Assembly: GCF_000744095.1 (NCBI RefSeq)
Contig: NZ_JQLI01000001.1
Span: forward strand, 2,356,001 to 2,420,000
Direction of reading: 5' to 3'
DNA length: 64,000 nt
DNA from: Cupriavidus necator A5-1
GTDB taxonomy: Bacteria; Pseudomonadota; Gammaproteobacteria; Burkholderiales; Burkholderiaceae
Shown: positions 45,137-54,125 of the stretch, one piece after another
Layout: each line of letters starts with the position of its first letter
Position numbering within the stretch: position 1 is the first letter of the stretch
Made by a program: the position numbers and the translations under genes
The notes under the pieces: generated by a model
Databases searched by the model: none
Told to the model about the DNA's origin: nothing
What the model saw: only the letters and a program-made list of their open reading frames with translations

Positions 45137-46141
45137 TCAGATCACGGCCGTGACCGTGGCGCGCATCTCGTCGGCACGGCTCCTGCGCCAGCTTGCCGGC
45201 GGCAGCCCGAATTCGCGCTTGAAGGCGCGACTGAACGCGGCCTCGGAGTCGTAGCCGACCGCGCCCGCGATCTCGCCGATGGAGCGGTTGCCGCTGCGCA
45301 GTTCCGCTGCCGCGGTGCGCAGCCGCCAGTGCGCCAGGTACTGCATCGGCGGCTGCCCCAGCAGGTCGGTAAAGCGCTGCGCCAGCGCCGAACGCGACAG
45401 GCCCACGTTGCCCGCCAGTTCATCCACTGTCCACGGGTAGGCCGGGCGCGCATGCATGCGCGACAGCGCACGGCCCACGTAGCGGTCGCGCAGCGCCGCC
45501 AGCCAGCCGCTTTCATTGTCGGGCAGCGTGTCGATGCAGCGCCGCACCGCCTGCACGAAGAGCAGTTCCGACAGCTTGGCCAGCACCGTTGCGGTGCCGG
45601 CGCGCGGCTCCGCCGCTTCCGATGTGGCAAACGCCAGTGCCGATGCCAGCCACGCCGATTCCAGGCCGCTGCCCAACCCCACCTTGAACAGCCGCGGCAA
45701 CGATGTCAGCAGCGGATTGCCCATGGTGTCGTCGAACCCGAGAAAGCCGCACACCATGCGCGTGGTTTCGCCGCCGCCGCCGTACGACACGCGCATGACT
45801 TCGCCGGGGCTGTTGCGCAGCATGTCGGACACCAGCGGCGCGGACGGTATCGCCTGCAGGCGCAGGTCGCTGCCCAGCACGTGCGGTTCGCCCTGCGGCA
45901 CCACCAGCAGCTCGCCGGTTTCCACGCGCAGGTCGGGGCCGCTGCCATCGACCAGGCGGGCCCAGCAGACGCCCTCGGTAATCAGGTGATAGGAGACGAC
46001 GCGGTCGGTGCCGGGCAGGAAGGCGCTGCGCAATTCAGCGTCTGCTTCAGAGACCAGGCACCACGGCGACTTGAACTCGCCGTTGAGGAAGACGGCGCCG
46101 CTCAACTGCACGGCGCGCAAGAGGTCGGACAGGGCATCCAT
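45137..46141 (-). CDS. AraC-family regulator
   Basis: 334 residues starting MDALSDLLRAVQLSGAVFLN, with GGAGGAATGTGACC before the ATG. A cupin-like sensor domain (about 30-150) is followed by two HTH motifs, the first LSRSALAQRFTDLLGQPPMQ and the second IGEIAGAVGYDSEAAFSRAF. The latter is typical of AraC/cupin_6 regulators. Divergent from the flavin-dependent pair, its probable target. Confidence 0.87.
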   Translation of the reverse strand: MDALSDLLRAVQLSGAVFLNGEFKSPWCLVSEADAELRSAFLPGTDRVVSYHLITEGVCWARLVDGSGPDLRVETGELLVVPQGEPHVLGSDLRLQAIPSAPLVSDMLRNSPGEVMRVSYGGGGETTRMVCGFLGFDDTMGNPLLTSLPRLFKVGLGSGLESAWLASALAFATSEAAEPRAGTATVLAKLSELLFVQAVRRCIDTLPDNESGWLAALRDRYVGRALSRMHARPAYPWTVDELAGNVGLSRSALAQRFTDLLGQPPMQYLAHWRLRTAAAELRSGNRSIGEIAGAVGYDSEAAFSRAFKREFGLPPASWRRSRADEMRATVTAVI

Positions 46142-46297
46142 GGTCACATTCCTCCAGATCCGGTGTTTCGCGCAAGAAAGCCGGACGCCCGATCATACGG
46201 GCCAGGGGACCGGGCTCCGATACTAGCACCGTGCTACCTGTCGGACAACGTAGACAACTGGACGGGGGCACGTATCAGACCAGCAGGAGACAACACC

Positions 46298-47488
46298 ATG
46301 GAAACACTATCCGCCCCCGATGCCAGCGCAGGTGCGCAGGCCGACTGGCTCGCCCTTGCCGCGGCACTGGGCCGTACCTTCGACGCTCGCGCGCCCGAGA
46401 TCGACGCCAGCGGGCAGTTCGTCAGCGCCAACTACGACGACCTGCGCGCGCACCGCTTCTTTGCCGCCGCCGTGCCGCAGGAACTGGGCGGAGGCGGGCT
46501 CTCGCACCGCGAACTCGGCGCCGTGCTGCGCGAGCTGGGCAAGTACTGCGGCTCGACCGCACTGGCCTTTGCCATGCATACCCATCCGGTGGCCACGGCG
46601 GCCTGGCGCTGGCGCAACCAGAAGGCGCCGGTCGAAGGCCTGCTCAAGCGCGTCGCGGGCGAGCAGATGGTGCTGCTGGGCAGCGGCGGCTCGGACTGGC
46701 TGCAAGGCAGCGGCAAGGCCACACGCGTCGACGGCGGCTATCGCGTGGACGGGCGCAAGATCTTCGCCAGCGGCGCGCCGGTGGCGGACCTGTTCATGAC
46801 GTGCGCGGTCTATGACGATCCGGAAAGCGGCCCCACGGTGCTGCATTTCGCGCTGCCGATGAAGACGCCGGGTGTGCAGGTCATGTCGAACTGGCACACG
46901 CTGGGCATGCGCGGCACCGGCTCGCACGACGTGCAGCTCGAAGGCGTGCTGGTGCCCGACACCGCCATCGCCGCGCGCCGTCCGCAAGGCGTGTGGCACC
47001 CGATGATGCATACGGTGGCGATGATCGCGCTGCCGCTGATCTATGCGGTCTACGTCGGCATTGCCGAAGCCGCGCGCGATATCGCACTGCAGCTTGCGCG
47101 GCAGCGGCGCCTGAATGCGCATGCCGTGGAAGCGGCCGGCCGTCTCTGCAACGAAGCCGAGGCCGCGGGCATGGCGCTGAATGCGATGTTCGACGCAGCC
47201 TCGGGCCAGGCGCCCAGCGCGGTCACCACCAACCGCATCATGTGCGGGCGCACACTGGCCGCGCGCGCGGTGCTGGCCAGCGTGGAAGCCGCGATGGACC
47301 TGGCCGGCGGCGCGGGCTTCTATCGCGATGCCGGGCTGGAGCGGCGCTTCCGCGATGCGCAGGGTGCGCGCTTCCACCCACTGCAGGCGAGTGCCCAGCA
47401 GGAGTATGCGGGCCGCATGGCCCTGGGCCTGGATCTCGATGCGCCGACCGGCGAGGTGCAGTCACTCGCAAACCAAGCCGCGCAATGA
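46298..47488 (+). CDS. Acyl-CoA-dehydrogenase-fold flavoprotein, probable monooxygenase component
   Basis: 396 residues starting METLSAPDASAGAQADWLAL; AGGAGACAACACC precedes the ATG. It has the acyl-CoA dehydrogenase fold throughout (WHTLGMRGTGSHDVQLEGVL). At the C-terminus it lacks the usual (Y/F)EG or FTGT catalytic segment, carrying instead FRDAQGARFHPLQ. The ATG overlap with a flavin reductase gene suggests it uses reduced flavin supplied by that partner, as in DszC/SfnC-type two-component monooxygenases. A long antisense-free extension upstream is not used. Confidence 0.75.
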   Translation: METLSAPDASAGAQADWLALAAALGRTFDARAPEIDASGQFVSANYDDLRAHRFFAAAVPQELGGGGLSHRELGAVLRELGKYCGSTALAFAMHTHPVATAAWRWRNQKAPVEGLLKRVAGEQMVLLGSGGSDWLQGSGKATRVDGGYRVDGRKIFASGAPVADLFMTCAVYDDPESGPTVLHFALPMKTPGVQVMSNWHTLGMRGTGSHDVQLEGVLVPDTAIAARRPQGVWHPMMHTVAMIALPLIYAVYVGIAEAARDIALQLARQRRLNAHAVEAAGRLCNEAEAAGMALNAMFDAASGQAPSAVTTNRIMCGRTLAARAVLASVEAAMDLAGGAGFYRDAGLERRFRDAQGARFHPLQASAQQEYAGRMALGLDLDAPTGEVQSLANQAAQ

Positions 47489-48051
47489 TGCCCGCGCTCG
47501 CGCCGCTGCCGTTTGCCACCGAGGCCTGCAACGACAGCGGCTATGACGACGCGGCCTGTGGCATCGGCCACGACGAAGCGGCCCGGCGCGCGCTGCGCGC
47601 TGCGCTGGGCCAGTTCGCCACCGGCGTCACGGTGGTGACCGCCGCTGACGCAGACGGCCAGCCCGTCGGCGTCACGATCAATGCGTTCACCTCCGTGTCG
47701 CTGGCGCCGCCGTTGCTGCTGTGGTGCCTGGCGCGCGCATCCGCCAGCCTGCCCGCGCTGCGCGCGGCGCCATGCCATGCGATCAACGTGCTGGCCGGCA
47801 GCCAGCAGGCGCTGTGCCGCCGCTTTGCCGCGCGCGGCGTCGACCGCTTTGCCGGCGTCGACTGCCGCCCGGGGCCGTGCGGCACCGTGCTGATCGCGGG
47901 CGCCCTGGCGACCTTTATCTGCACGCATCGCTCGGTGCGCGCGGTGGGCGACCATATGGTGTTCGTGGTGGAGGTGGTGGCGTACGCCTCGGCGCCGGGC
48001 GCGCCGCTGGTGTTCCATGGCGGCGCGTTTGCCGCCGTCGATGCGCAGTAG
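47485..48051 (+). CDS. Flavin reductase (DIM6/NTAB family)
   Basis: 188 residues. An N-terminal extension is followed by the conserved ALGQFATGVTVVTAADADGQ, VGVTINAFTSVSLAPPLLL and the closing GDHMVFVVEVV. It would deliver reduced FMN/FAD to the preceding flavoprotein. The ATG overlaps the upstream TGA. Start codon choice (47485 or 47488) is not certain. Confidence 0.85.
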   Translation: MMPALAPLPFATEACNDSGYDDAACGIGHDEAARRALRAALGQFATGVTVVTAADADGQPVGVTINAFTSVSLAPPLLLWCLARASASLPALRAAPCHAINVLAGSQQALCRRFAARGVDRFAGVDCRPGPCGTVLIAGALATFICTHRSVRAVGDHMVFVVEVVAYASAPGAPLVFHGGAFAAVDAQ

Positions 48052-48052
48052 C

Positions 48053-48922
48053 TCAGGCGCGTTCGCGCCGCTTGCCCGCGATTACCAGTGCAATGCCACC
48101 GAGCACGGCGGCTGCGCTCAGCGCCAGCCGGAAGGTGAGCGCCTCGTCCAGCAGCGCGATGCCGCCCACTGCGGTAATGACCGGCACGCTCAACTGCACG
48201 GTCGCGGCAGTGGCGGCGCGCAGCTGCGGCACCACTGCGTACCAGATCACATAGCCAAGGCCCGAGGTGATCGCGCCGGACAACAGCGCATAGCCGAGTC
48301 CGGCGCCGTCCAGCGAGCGCTCAGCCTGCATCACCGCGCCCAGCGCCAGCGCCATCGGCACGGCCCGCACGAAATTGCCCGCGGTAGTCGAGACCGGATC
48401 GGCGGCACGCCTGCCGTGCAGGGAATAGATGCCCCACGCGATGCCCGCCGCGATCATCAGCAGCGACGAGTGCAGCGGCGGCGTGGCCAGGCCGGGGAGC
48501 AACAGCCAGACCAGCCCGGTCAGCGCCAGCGCCAGGCCGATCCACTGGTGCGCGCGCAGCGGCTCGCCGGCGTAGAGGCCATAGCCGGTCATGGTGGCCT
48601 GTACCGACGCGAACAGCAGCAGCGCGCCGGCGCCCGCGTTCAGTCGCAGATAGGCAAACGAAAAGGCCGCGGCATAGCAGAACAGCGCCAGCGCGGACAA
48701 CCAGTTGCCGCCCAGCGAGCCATCGCGCCCGCTTGCGCGCTCGCGCTGCCGCCGCGCCATCACGATGACCCACAGCACCAACGCGGCGGCCGCCACGCGC
48801 GCGATCGTGAAACTGGCCGCGTCGATGGTGGTGCCCTTGAGCGCGAGCCGGCACAGCAGCGAATTGCCGGCAAAGGCCAGCAGCGCCAGCGTCGTCAGCA
48901 GGGCGGTGCGGGCGCGCGGCAT
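48053..48922 (-). CDS. EamA-family inner-membrane transporter
   Basis: 289 residues from MPRARTALLTTLALLAFAGN. Ten hydrophobic segments in two homologous halves, including AHQWIGLALALTGLVWLLLP and WIGLALAL-type repeats, fit the DMT/EamA superfamily. Its stop is 1 bp from the flavin reductase stop. Substrate unknown. Confidence 0.8.
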   Translation of the reverse strand: MPRARTALLTTLALLAFAGNSLLCRLALKGTTIDAASFTIARVAAAALVLWVIVMARRQRERASGRDGSLGGNWLSALALFCYAAAFSFAYLRLNAGAGALLLFASVQATMTGYGLYAGEPLRAHQWIGLALALTGLVWLLLPGLATPPLHSSLLMIAAGIAWGIYSLHGRRAADPVSTTAGNFVRAVPMALALGAVMQAERSLDGAGLGYALLSGAITSGLGYVIWYAVVPQLRAATAATVQLSVPVITAVGGIALLDEALTFRLALSAAAVLGGIALVIAGKRRERA

Positions 48923-48981
48923 GCGTGGCGAAATCGCTGGGGGCTGCGTGGGTACCTCTATCCGGTTGTCCTGCACCAGCT

Positions 48982-49890
48982 TCAGTCCGCAGCCGGCGTG
49001 TCGCCGATGGCGAACGAGGACAAGTGCTCGATCGCCCTGACCAGCCCCGAGTGGTCCCATCCGGCGCCGCCCAGCCCGTCGCAGACATTGAACAGCTGCT
49101 GGCACGACGCTGTATTGGGCAGCCCCACGCCGAGCTGGCGCGCGGTGGACAGCGCCAGCTCCAGGTCCTTCTGGTGCAGGGCGATGCGGAAGCCCGGGTC
49201 GAAGGTGCGCTTGATCATCCGTTCGCCATGCACTTCCAGGATGCGCGAGCTGGCAAAGCCGCCCATCAGCGCCTCGCGCACGCGCGCCGGATCGGCGCCG
49301 GCGCGCGCGGCCAGCACCAGCGCCTCGCTGACGGCCTCGATGGTCAGCGCCACGATTATCTGGTTGGCGACCTTGGCTACCTGGCCGGCGCCGGCTTCGC
49401 CCACGCGCGTGATGTTCTTGCCCATCAGCTGCAACAATGGCAGCACCCGGTCGAACACCTCCTGCTTGCCGCCCACCATGATCGACAGCGTGCCGGCCTT
49501 GGCGCCGACCTCGCCGCCGGAGACCGGCGCATCGATGTAGTCGACGCCAAGCACTTCGATGCAGCGGGCGAACTCGCGCGTGGCGATCGGCGAGATCGAA
49601 CTCATGTCGATCACCGTGACGCCGCCGGGCGTGTCGGCAAGGCCGTCGGCCACGCCCTCCTTGCCGAACAGCACCTGCTCCACGTCAGGCGTGTCGGGCA
49701 GCATCAGGATGATGGTTTCCGACTGCCGCGCCACCTCCTCGGCGTTGGCGCAGGCCTTCACGCCCGCATCCAGCAGGTCCTGCGGCACGCCGCTGCGCTT
49801 GTAGGCGAACACGGTATGCCCGCCGTCGACAATGTGCTGCGCCATGGGCTTGCCCATCACGCCAAGCCCGATAAAGCCGATCTTGCTCAT
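48982..49890 (-). CDS. 2-hydroxy-3-oxopropionate reductase (tartronate semialdehyde reductase) family
   Basis: 302 residues. The NAD(P) motif is KIGFIGLGVMGKPMAQHIVD, followed by the substrate loop DAPVSGGEVGAKAGTLSIMV and the catalytic-Lys segment GQVAKVANQIIVALTIEAVS. These fit GlxR/GarR-type tartronate semialdehyde reductases. That reaction is the last enzymatic step of galactarate/glucarate catabolism, whose dehydratase is encoded some 10 kb away in this window, so a functional link is possible. Other hydroxyacid dehydrogenases of the family remain possible. Confidence 0.85.
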   Translation of the reverse strand: MSKIGFIGLGVMGKPMAQHIVDGGHTVFAYKRSGVPQDLLDAGVKACANAEEVARQSETIILMLPDTPDVEQVLFGKEGVADGLADTPGGVTVIDMSSISPIATREFARCIEVLGVDYIDAPVSGGEVGAKAGTLSIMVGGKQEVFDRVLPLLQLMGKNITRVGEAGAGQVAKVANQIIVALTIEAVSEALVLAARAGADPARVREALMGGFASSRILEVHGERMIKRTFDPGFRIALHQKDLELALSTARQLGVGLPNTASCQQLFNVCDGLGGAGWDHSGLVRAIEHLSSFAIGDTPAAD

Positions 49891-50095
49891 GTTCGTGTCC
49901 TCGGTGGTTACCTGTGGGCTGCCGCGGGGTGCGGCGGGGCATAACTGATGATAGTCAGTCGCACGCTAGCGCAGACAGCGGTCCCGGGGCGGCAGGTACA
50001 TTCTCGGCGCGGGCCGAGGCAACCTGTGCGGCGGCTTCGTCGAGCTGTTGCCGGCGTGCCGACATCCGCTAGCCTTGGCGAGGGATCAATAGGAA

Positions 50096-50128
50096 AAGCC
50101 CTGTCGCCGGGTGACGGTAACGGGGCTT
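50096..50128 (-). terminator. Terminator of the SOS-regulated gene
   Basis: On the reverse strand AAGCCCCGT pairs with ACAGGGCTT (one G-T pair) and is followed by TT. It sits about 58 bases past the stop of the small gene, making it a self-contained unit. Confidence 0.6.
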
Positions 50129-50185
50129 CATGAAACGGCGGCCACGCGGGCCAGAGGACTTGCCTGGCCGATGAGCGGCAACTAC

Positions 50186-50470
50186 TTACCGGCCCGATGC
50201 GCCTTCGGCGGGCCGCTGACCGAGGATCTCGCGGATGCGGGCGAGGTAGGTGTCGCCCACGGTGCGGTGCATGCGCGCGGCCTCTGCAGCGAACTGCTTG
50301 CGGGTGGGCGGACGGATGCCCAGGCTGCGGCAGATCGTGGACAGGTACGGCTTGCGCTGGCCGCCCAGCCGCAGCGCCGCGGTCTGCAGGGCGGCATCGC
50401 CGATGCGCCCGCGCAGCCAGGCCAGCACCTGGCGGTCATAGTCGTTTTGCACACGGATGAGGTGTTCCAC
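50186..50470 (-). CDS. Small protein of unknown function under LexA/SOS control
   Basis: 94 residues from a GTG start that has AGGAGG at ideal spacing. A longer upstream frame would read through the operators and is unlikely. The sequence (VEHLIRVQNDYDRQVLAWLR, then GRIGDAALQTAALRLGGQRK) looks helical and basic. A possible helix-turn-helix lies at about 36-65 (LGGQRKPYLSTICRSLGI). No family recognised. It is a single-gene unit with its own promoter, two LexA boxes and a terminator, which places it in the SOS response. It may act in DNA repair, cell-division control or prophage-like functions, but nothing in the sequence decides among these. Confidence 0.7.
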   Translation of the reverse strand: MEHLIRVQNDYDRQVLAWLRGRIGDAALQTAALRLGGQRKPYLSTICRSLGIRPPTRKQFAAEAARMHRTVGDTYLARIREILGQRPAEGASGR

Positions 50471-50481
50471 CGCCGGCCTCC

Positions 50482-50500
50482 TACTGTGTATCCATACAGG
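50482..50500 (-). promoter_or_regulatory. LexA (SOS) box 1, promoter-proximal
   Basis: TACTGTGTATCCATACAGG: CTGT-N8-ACAG, abutting the AGGAGG ribosome site of the small gene. LexA bound here would sit on the transcription start or leader. Confidence 0.75.
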
Positions 50501-50520
50501 TACTGTAAATATATACAGTA
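50501..50520 (-). promoter_or_regulatory. LexA (SOS) box 2, near-consensus, overlapping the -10
   Basis: TACTGTAAATATATACAGTA matches the enterobacterial SOS consensus TACTGTATATATATACAGTA at 19 of 20 positions. It overlaps the best -10 hexamer (TATATT on the reverse strand, 50508-50513), with a -35 TTGCAT at 50530-50535, spacing 16. Two boxes in tandem suggest tight repression. Confidence 0.85.
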
Positions 50521-50576
50521 TCTGCTCGGATGCAAGAAAAGTCCGGTTTTGGTGGTGGAAGATGCCCCGCCTATGC

Positions 50577-52679
50577 CTATTTTGGTGCTTTATTCGCCAC
50601 TTCAATCAGCGCATCCACCACCACAACGCCCTCGGGCCCAGCCATCACCGGGTTCAGGTCGATCGCGCGGATCGCGCCGCCGGCTTTGTGGATCAGGTCG
50701 CCAACCTGTACCGCCAGCCGGCACAGCGCCCCGATATCCACCGCGGACTCGTTGCGCACGCCGCGGAGCAGCGGGGCGATGCGCAGGCCGGACAATGCGC
50801 GTTCCACATCGGTTTCCCTGCATGGGGCCAGCAGCACGGCGGTATCGCGCAGCACTTCCACGTACTTGCCCCCGTCGCCGATCACCAGCACCGCGCCGAA
50901 CACCGGGTCCCAGTGCGCGCCGATCATGCATTCGCGCTGGCCGCGCGACATGCGCGCGACCACGATTCCTTCGCAACTGGCGCCCATGGCCTGCAGCGTG
51001 CGTGTCTGGGCGGTGAAGGCGCTGGCGACGGCCTCAGGGTCGTTGCAGTGCAGGGCGACCAGGCCGTGCTCGCTTTTGTGCGGCACCTGCGGCGAACTGG
51101 CCTTGACCGCCACCGGCGCGCCGATGCGGCGCCAGGCGGCGACCGCGGCATCGACGTCCTGGCAGAGGCAGTGCTCCACGACCGGCATGTCGGCCGCTAC
51201 CAAGCGCGCCAGGCTGGCGGCTTCGCTGAGCGTCGCGCCCGGCGATGCGCTGGCCTGCGGGGCAGGCGCCGGAGGCAGGGGCGGTTCGCCCTCGGCCGCG
51301 ATCTGCGTTAGCCGCTGCTGGTGCGACACCAGTTGCGCAAACGCGGCCAGCGCCTCGGCTGCGTTGGCGTAGGTCGGCACGCCGGCCTGGCGGAAGGCCT
51401 CGGCCACCGGCGGCTGCCAGACCGCCACGACGATGGGCTTGCCGGCGCTGTCGGCAAAGGCTGCGGCATCGCGGGCAAAGCGCGGCACGTCGTAGCCCAT
51501 GCCCGACACCGGGATATCGAGCAGGAACAGGTCGGCGCTGGGGTCCTGCGCCACGACCGGCAACACCTCGCCGAACAGCGCGCTGTTGGTCAGCAGCGCG
51601 GCGGTGACGTCGACCGGGTTGGCGGTGGTGGCGAAGCCAGGAAGGCGCTCGGCCAGCGCGGCCTGGGTCGCGTCGGACAACGGTGCCAGCGACAGGCCGA
51701 AGGTTTGCGCGGCATCGGCCGCCATCACACAACTCGCGCCGGAATTGCTGACCACCACCAGCCGGCGCCCGCTGGCCTGCCAGTTGCGCAGGTAGAGCGG
51801 CGCGCAGCGCGCCAGCGCGTGCGCGTCATCCACGCGCCAGATGCCGTGGCGCGCCAGGAAGGCATCGACCGCGCGGTCCTCGTTGGCAATCGCGCCGGTG
51901 TGCGAGGCCGCGGCGCGCTGGCCGTCCTGCGAGCGTCCGGCCTTGACCGCTACCACCGGCACGTTGCGCGCGCGCGCCACGCGCGCGGCCTCGGCCAGCA
52001 CTTCCGGGTCGGACAGGCTTTCCAGATACAGCAGGATCAGCTTCACATCGGGGTCGTGCGCCACCGCAAGCGCCAGTTCGCTGACGGTGATATCGGCCTG
52101 GTTGCCGGTGGCATGCACATGGCGCACGCCAAGGCCCTGCGCGCGCAGCAGGCCATACACCATCGCCGCCACACCACCGCTCTGGCTGACCACCGCCACC
52201 GGCCCGTCCTGCGGCGGCACCTCGATAAACATGGTGGAGAAGCTGGCGATCGCGCCGCTGCCAAAGTTGGCCAGCCCCTGGCTGTTGGGCCCGACCAGCC
52301 GCAGGCCGCTGGCGCGCGCGGCGCGCACCATCTCGTCCTGCTGGCGCTGGCCTTCCGCGCCGGCCTCGCCGAAGCCCGAGGCGATCACGATGGCCGCCGC
52401 CACGCCCAGCCGTGCGCAGTCGTGCACGGCCTGCACCGCGGCATCGCCGGCGACGATGATGATGGCCAGTTCGGGCACTTCCGGCAGTGCATCCAGCGTG
52501 GGATAGGCGCGCAGGCCCTGGAGGGTGTCGCGCTGCGGATTGACCGGGTAGAGCGTGCCGGCGTAGCCGTGCGTCTTCATGTAGTGGATGGGCCGGCCAC
52601 CGATCTTGTGGATGTTGTCGGAGGCGCCGATCACGGCGATGGAGCGGGGAGCGAGCAGGGGCTGGAGCGTGGCAGTCAT
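50577..52679 (-). CDS. ADP-forming acyl-CoA synthetase (acetate-CoA ligase family)
   Basis: 700 residues starting MTATLQPLLAPRSIAVIGAS. A CoA-binding domain (VIGASDNIHKIGGRPI) and a CoA-ligase domain with the phosphohistidine loop ASHTGAIANEDR are followed by a C-terminal ATP-grasp domain (VKASSPQVPHKSEHGLVALH) at about 490-700. This is the fused alpha-beta ADP-forming type. It activates a carboxylic acid with ATP. Last gene of the IclR-headed operon. Substrate unknown. Confidence 0.87.
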   Translation of the reverse strand: MTATLQPLLAPRSIAVIGASDNIHKIGGRPIHYMKTHGYAGTLYPVNPQRDTLQGLRAYPTLDALPEVPELAIIIVAGDAAVQAVHDCARLGVAAAIVIASGFGEAGAEGQRQQDEMVRAARASGLRLVGPNSQGLANFGSGAIASFSTMFIEVPPQDGPVAVVSQSGGVAAMVYGLLRAQGLGVRHVHATGNQADITVSELALAVAHDPDVKLILLYLESLSDPEVLAEAARVARARNVPVVAVKAGRSQDGQRAAASHTGAIANEDRAVDAFLARHGIWRVDDAHALARCAPLYLRNWQASGRRLVVVSNSGASCVMAADAAQTFGLSLAPLSDATQAALAERLPGFATTANPVDVTAALLTNSALFGEVLPVVAQDPSADLFLLDIPVSGMGYDVPRFARDAAAFADSAGKPIVVAVWQPPVAEAFRQAGVPTYANAAEALAAFAQLVSHQQRLTQIAAEGEPPLPPAPAPQASASPGATLSEAASLARLVAADMPVVEHCLCQDVDAAVAAWRRIGAPVAVKASSPQVPHKSEHGLVALHCNDPEAVASAFTAQTRTLQAMGASCEGIVVARMSRGQRECMIGAHWDPVFGAVLVIGDGGKYVEVLRDTAVLLAPCRETDVERALSGLRIAPLLRGVRNESAVDIGALCRLAVQVGDLIHKAGGAIRAIDLNPVMAGPEGVVVVDALIEVANKAPK

Positions 52680-52710
52680 GACGGGGGAGGTTGCGGTTGA
52701 GCGTGAAGGG

Positions 52711-53703
52711 TCAGTCGATGGTCGCGCCGGAGGCTTTGACGACCCTGGCCCACTTGTCGATTTCGTGGCCGAGGAACTGGGCGGTCGCGGGCGGCGCCGT
52801 CCATTCGGCGGCAAAGCCCTGCGTGGCGAAGCGCGCTCTCACGTCGGGATCGTCCAGCACCGCCTTGAGCGCGGTGCTGAGCGTGCCGAGCACCGCCGGC
52901 GGCGTGCCGGCCGGCGCCAGCAGCGCATTCCAGGCGCTGGCCTCGTAGCCGGGCAGCCCGGCCTGCGCGACCGTGGGCGTGTCCGGTGCGGCCGGCGAGC
53001 GCGCGGCGCCGGTGACCGCCAGCGCCTTGAGCTTGCCGTCGCGCACGAAAGGCATGGCCGACAGCATGGTGTCGAACATCACCGTGGCCTGGCTGCCCAT
53101 CACGTCGGTCAGCGCGGGCGCGCTGCCCTTGTACGGCACGTGCGTCATGCGGATGCCGGCCATGCTGTTGAACAGCTCGGCCGCGAGATGGGTGGACTGG
53201 CCGTTGCCGGAACTGGCGAAGGTCACCTGACCAGGCTTCGCTTTGGCCAGAGCGATCAGCTCGGCCACGTTGGTGGCTGGCGTGGCGGGGGCCGTCACCA
53301 GTACCAGCGGGCCGCGCGTCAGCAGGCTGACCGGCGCGAAGTCCTTGCGCGTGTCGTAGCCGGGCTTGCTGAACAGCGTCATGTTGATGGCATGGGCGGT
53401 GGTCGCCACCAGCAGCGTGTAGCCGTCGGGCGCGGCCTTGGCCACGGCCTCGGCGCCGATATTGCCGCCGGCGCCGGGGCGGTTCTCCACCACTAGCGGC
53501 TGGCCGAGCTTGTCGGACAGCTTCTGCCCGACCACGCGGGCGACGATGTCGGTCGGGCCGCCGGGCGGGTAGGGCACCACCAGGCGGATGGGTTTGCTGG
53601 GCCACGCCTGTGCATATGCCGCGGGGGCAGGAACGGACAGGGCGGACAGGGCCAGGCAAGAAAGCAAGGCGAGCGCGTGCCGCCGGGATGGATTCGGTGC
53701 CAA
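52711..53703 (-). CDS. Bug-family periplasmic receptor
   Basis: 330 residues. A Sec signal (ALALLSCLALSALSVPAPAA) precedes WPSKPIRLVVPYPPGGPTDI, VVENRPGAGGNIGAEAVAKA and APDGYTLLVATTAHA. It lies in the same operon as an ABC-type binding protein, so this operon supplies two different solute receptors. No permease genes are near. Confidence 0.87.
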   Translation of the reverse strand: MAPNPSRRHALALLSCLALSALSVPAPAAYAQAWPSKPIRLVVPYPPGGPTDIVARVVGQKLSDKLGQPLVVENRPGAGGNIGAEAVAKAAPDGYTLLVATTAHAINMTLFSKPGYDTRKDFAPVSLLTRGPLVLVTAPATPATNVAELIALAKAKPGQVTFASSGNGQSTHLAAELFNSMAGIRMTHVPYKGSAPALTDVMGSQATVMFDTMLSAMPFVRDGKLKALAVTGAARSPAAPDTPTVAQAGLPGYEASAWNALLAPAGTPPAVLGTLSTALKAVLDDPDVRARFATQGFAAEWTAPPATAQFLGHEIDKWARVVKASGATID

Positions 53704-53771
53704 CGGAGTCTCCGGTTGTCAGGTGCCGGCAGAAGAGGGGGTGCGCCCGCCGGCCGGGCGCCGGGGCCGCG

Positions 53772-54125
53772 CTATTCGCGCAGGAAGCGCAGCAGCGTGC
53801 CTTCGCCGAAGGGCAGGAAGCCGGCGCGCACCCGGTCGCCGATCGCCACGCCGGGTTCCGCGTGGCCCATCACGCGTGGGCCATCGTCCAGTGTGGCTAG
53901 GACCAGCGTGTAGGGCGCCAGTGCGCGGAAGGCCTCGGTCGGTGCGCGGCTGATCTCGGTCACCGCGTGGACCGTGGCCAGGCCGCTGGCATCGCGCCAG
54001 CGCAGCTGCAGGCTGCCGCAGGCGCGGCAGGCGTGGCGCTCGGGCGGCTGCCACGCCCCGCAGTCGTCGCAGCGCTGGTAGCGCACCACGCCGGCGGCGA
54101 GGCCTTCGGTGTAGGGATGGGTCAT
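53772..54125 (-). CDS. DUF35 OB-fold zinc-ribbon protein
   Basis: 117 residues. A zinc ribbon with four Cys (C19, C22, C33, C36: YQRCDDCGAWQPPERHACRA) is followed by an OB-fold (about 45-117). Such proteins partner thiolase-fold enzymes (ChsH2-Ltp2-like aldolases, HMG-CoA synthase complexes). The stop-start overlap (ATGA) with the upstream thiolase-like gene implies a complex. Confidence 0.87.
   Translation of the reverse strand: MTHPYTEGLAAGVVRYQRCDDCGAWQPPERHACRACGSLQLRWRDASGLATVHAVTEISRAPTEAFRALAPYTLVLATLDDGPRVMGHAEPGVAIGDRVRAGFLPFGEGTLLRFLRE

Noticed and set aside
45329-46297. Long in-frame extension upstream of the acyl-CoA-dehydrogenase-fold gene
   Set aside because: It runs antisense through the AraC gene and has no conserved sequence; the ATG at 46298 has a clear ribosome site.
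50471-50605. Upstream extension of the 94-residue SOS gene to a 139-residue protein
   Set aside because: It would translate through both LexA boxes and the promoter; the GTG with AGGAGG is far better placed.
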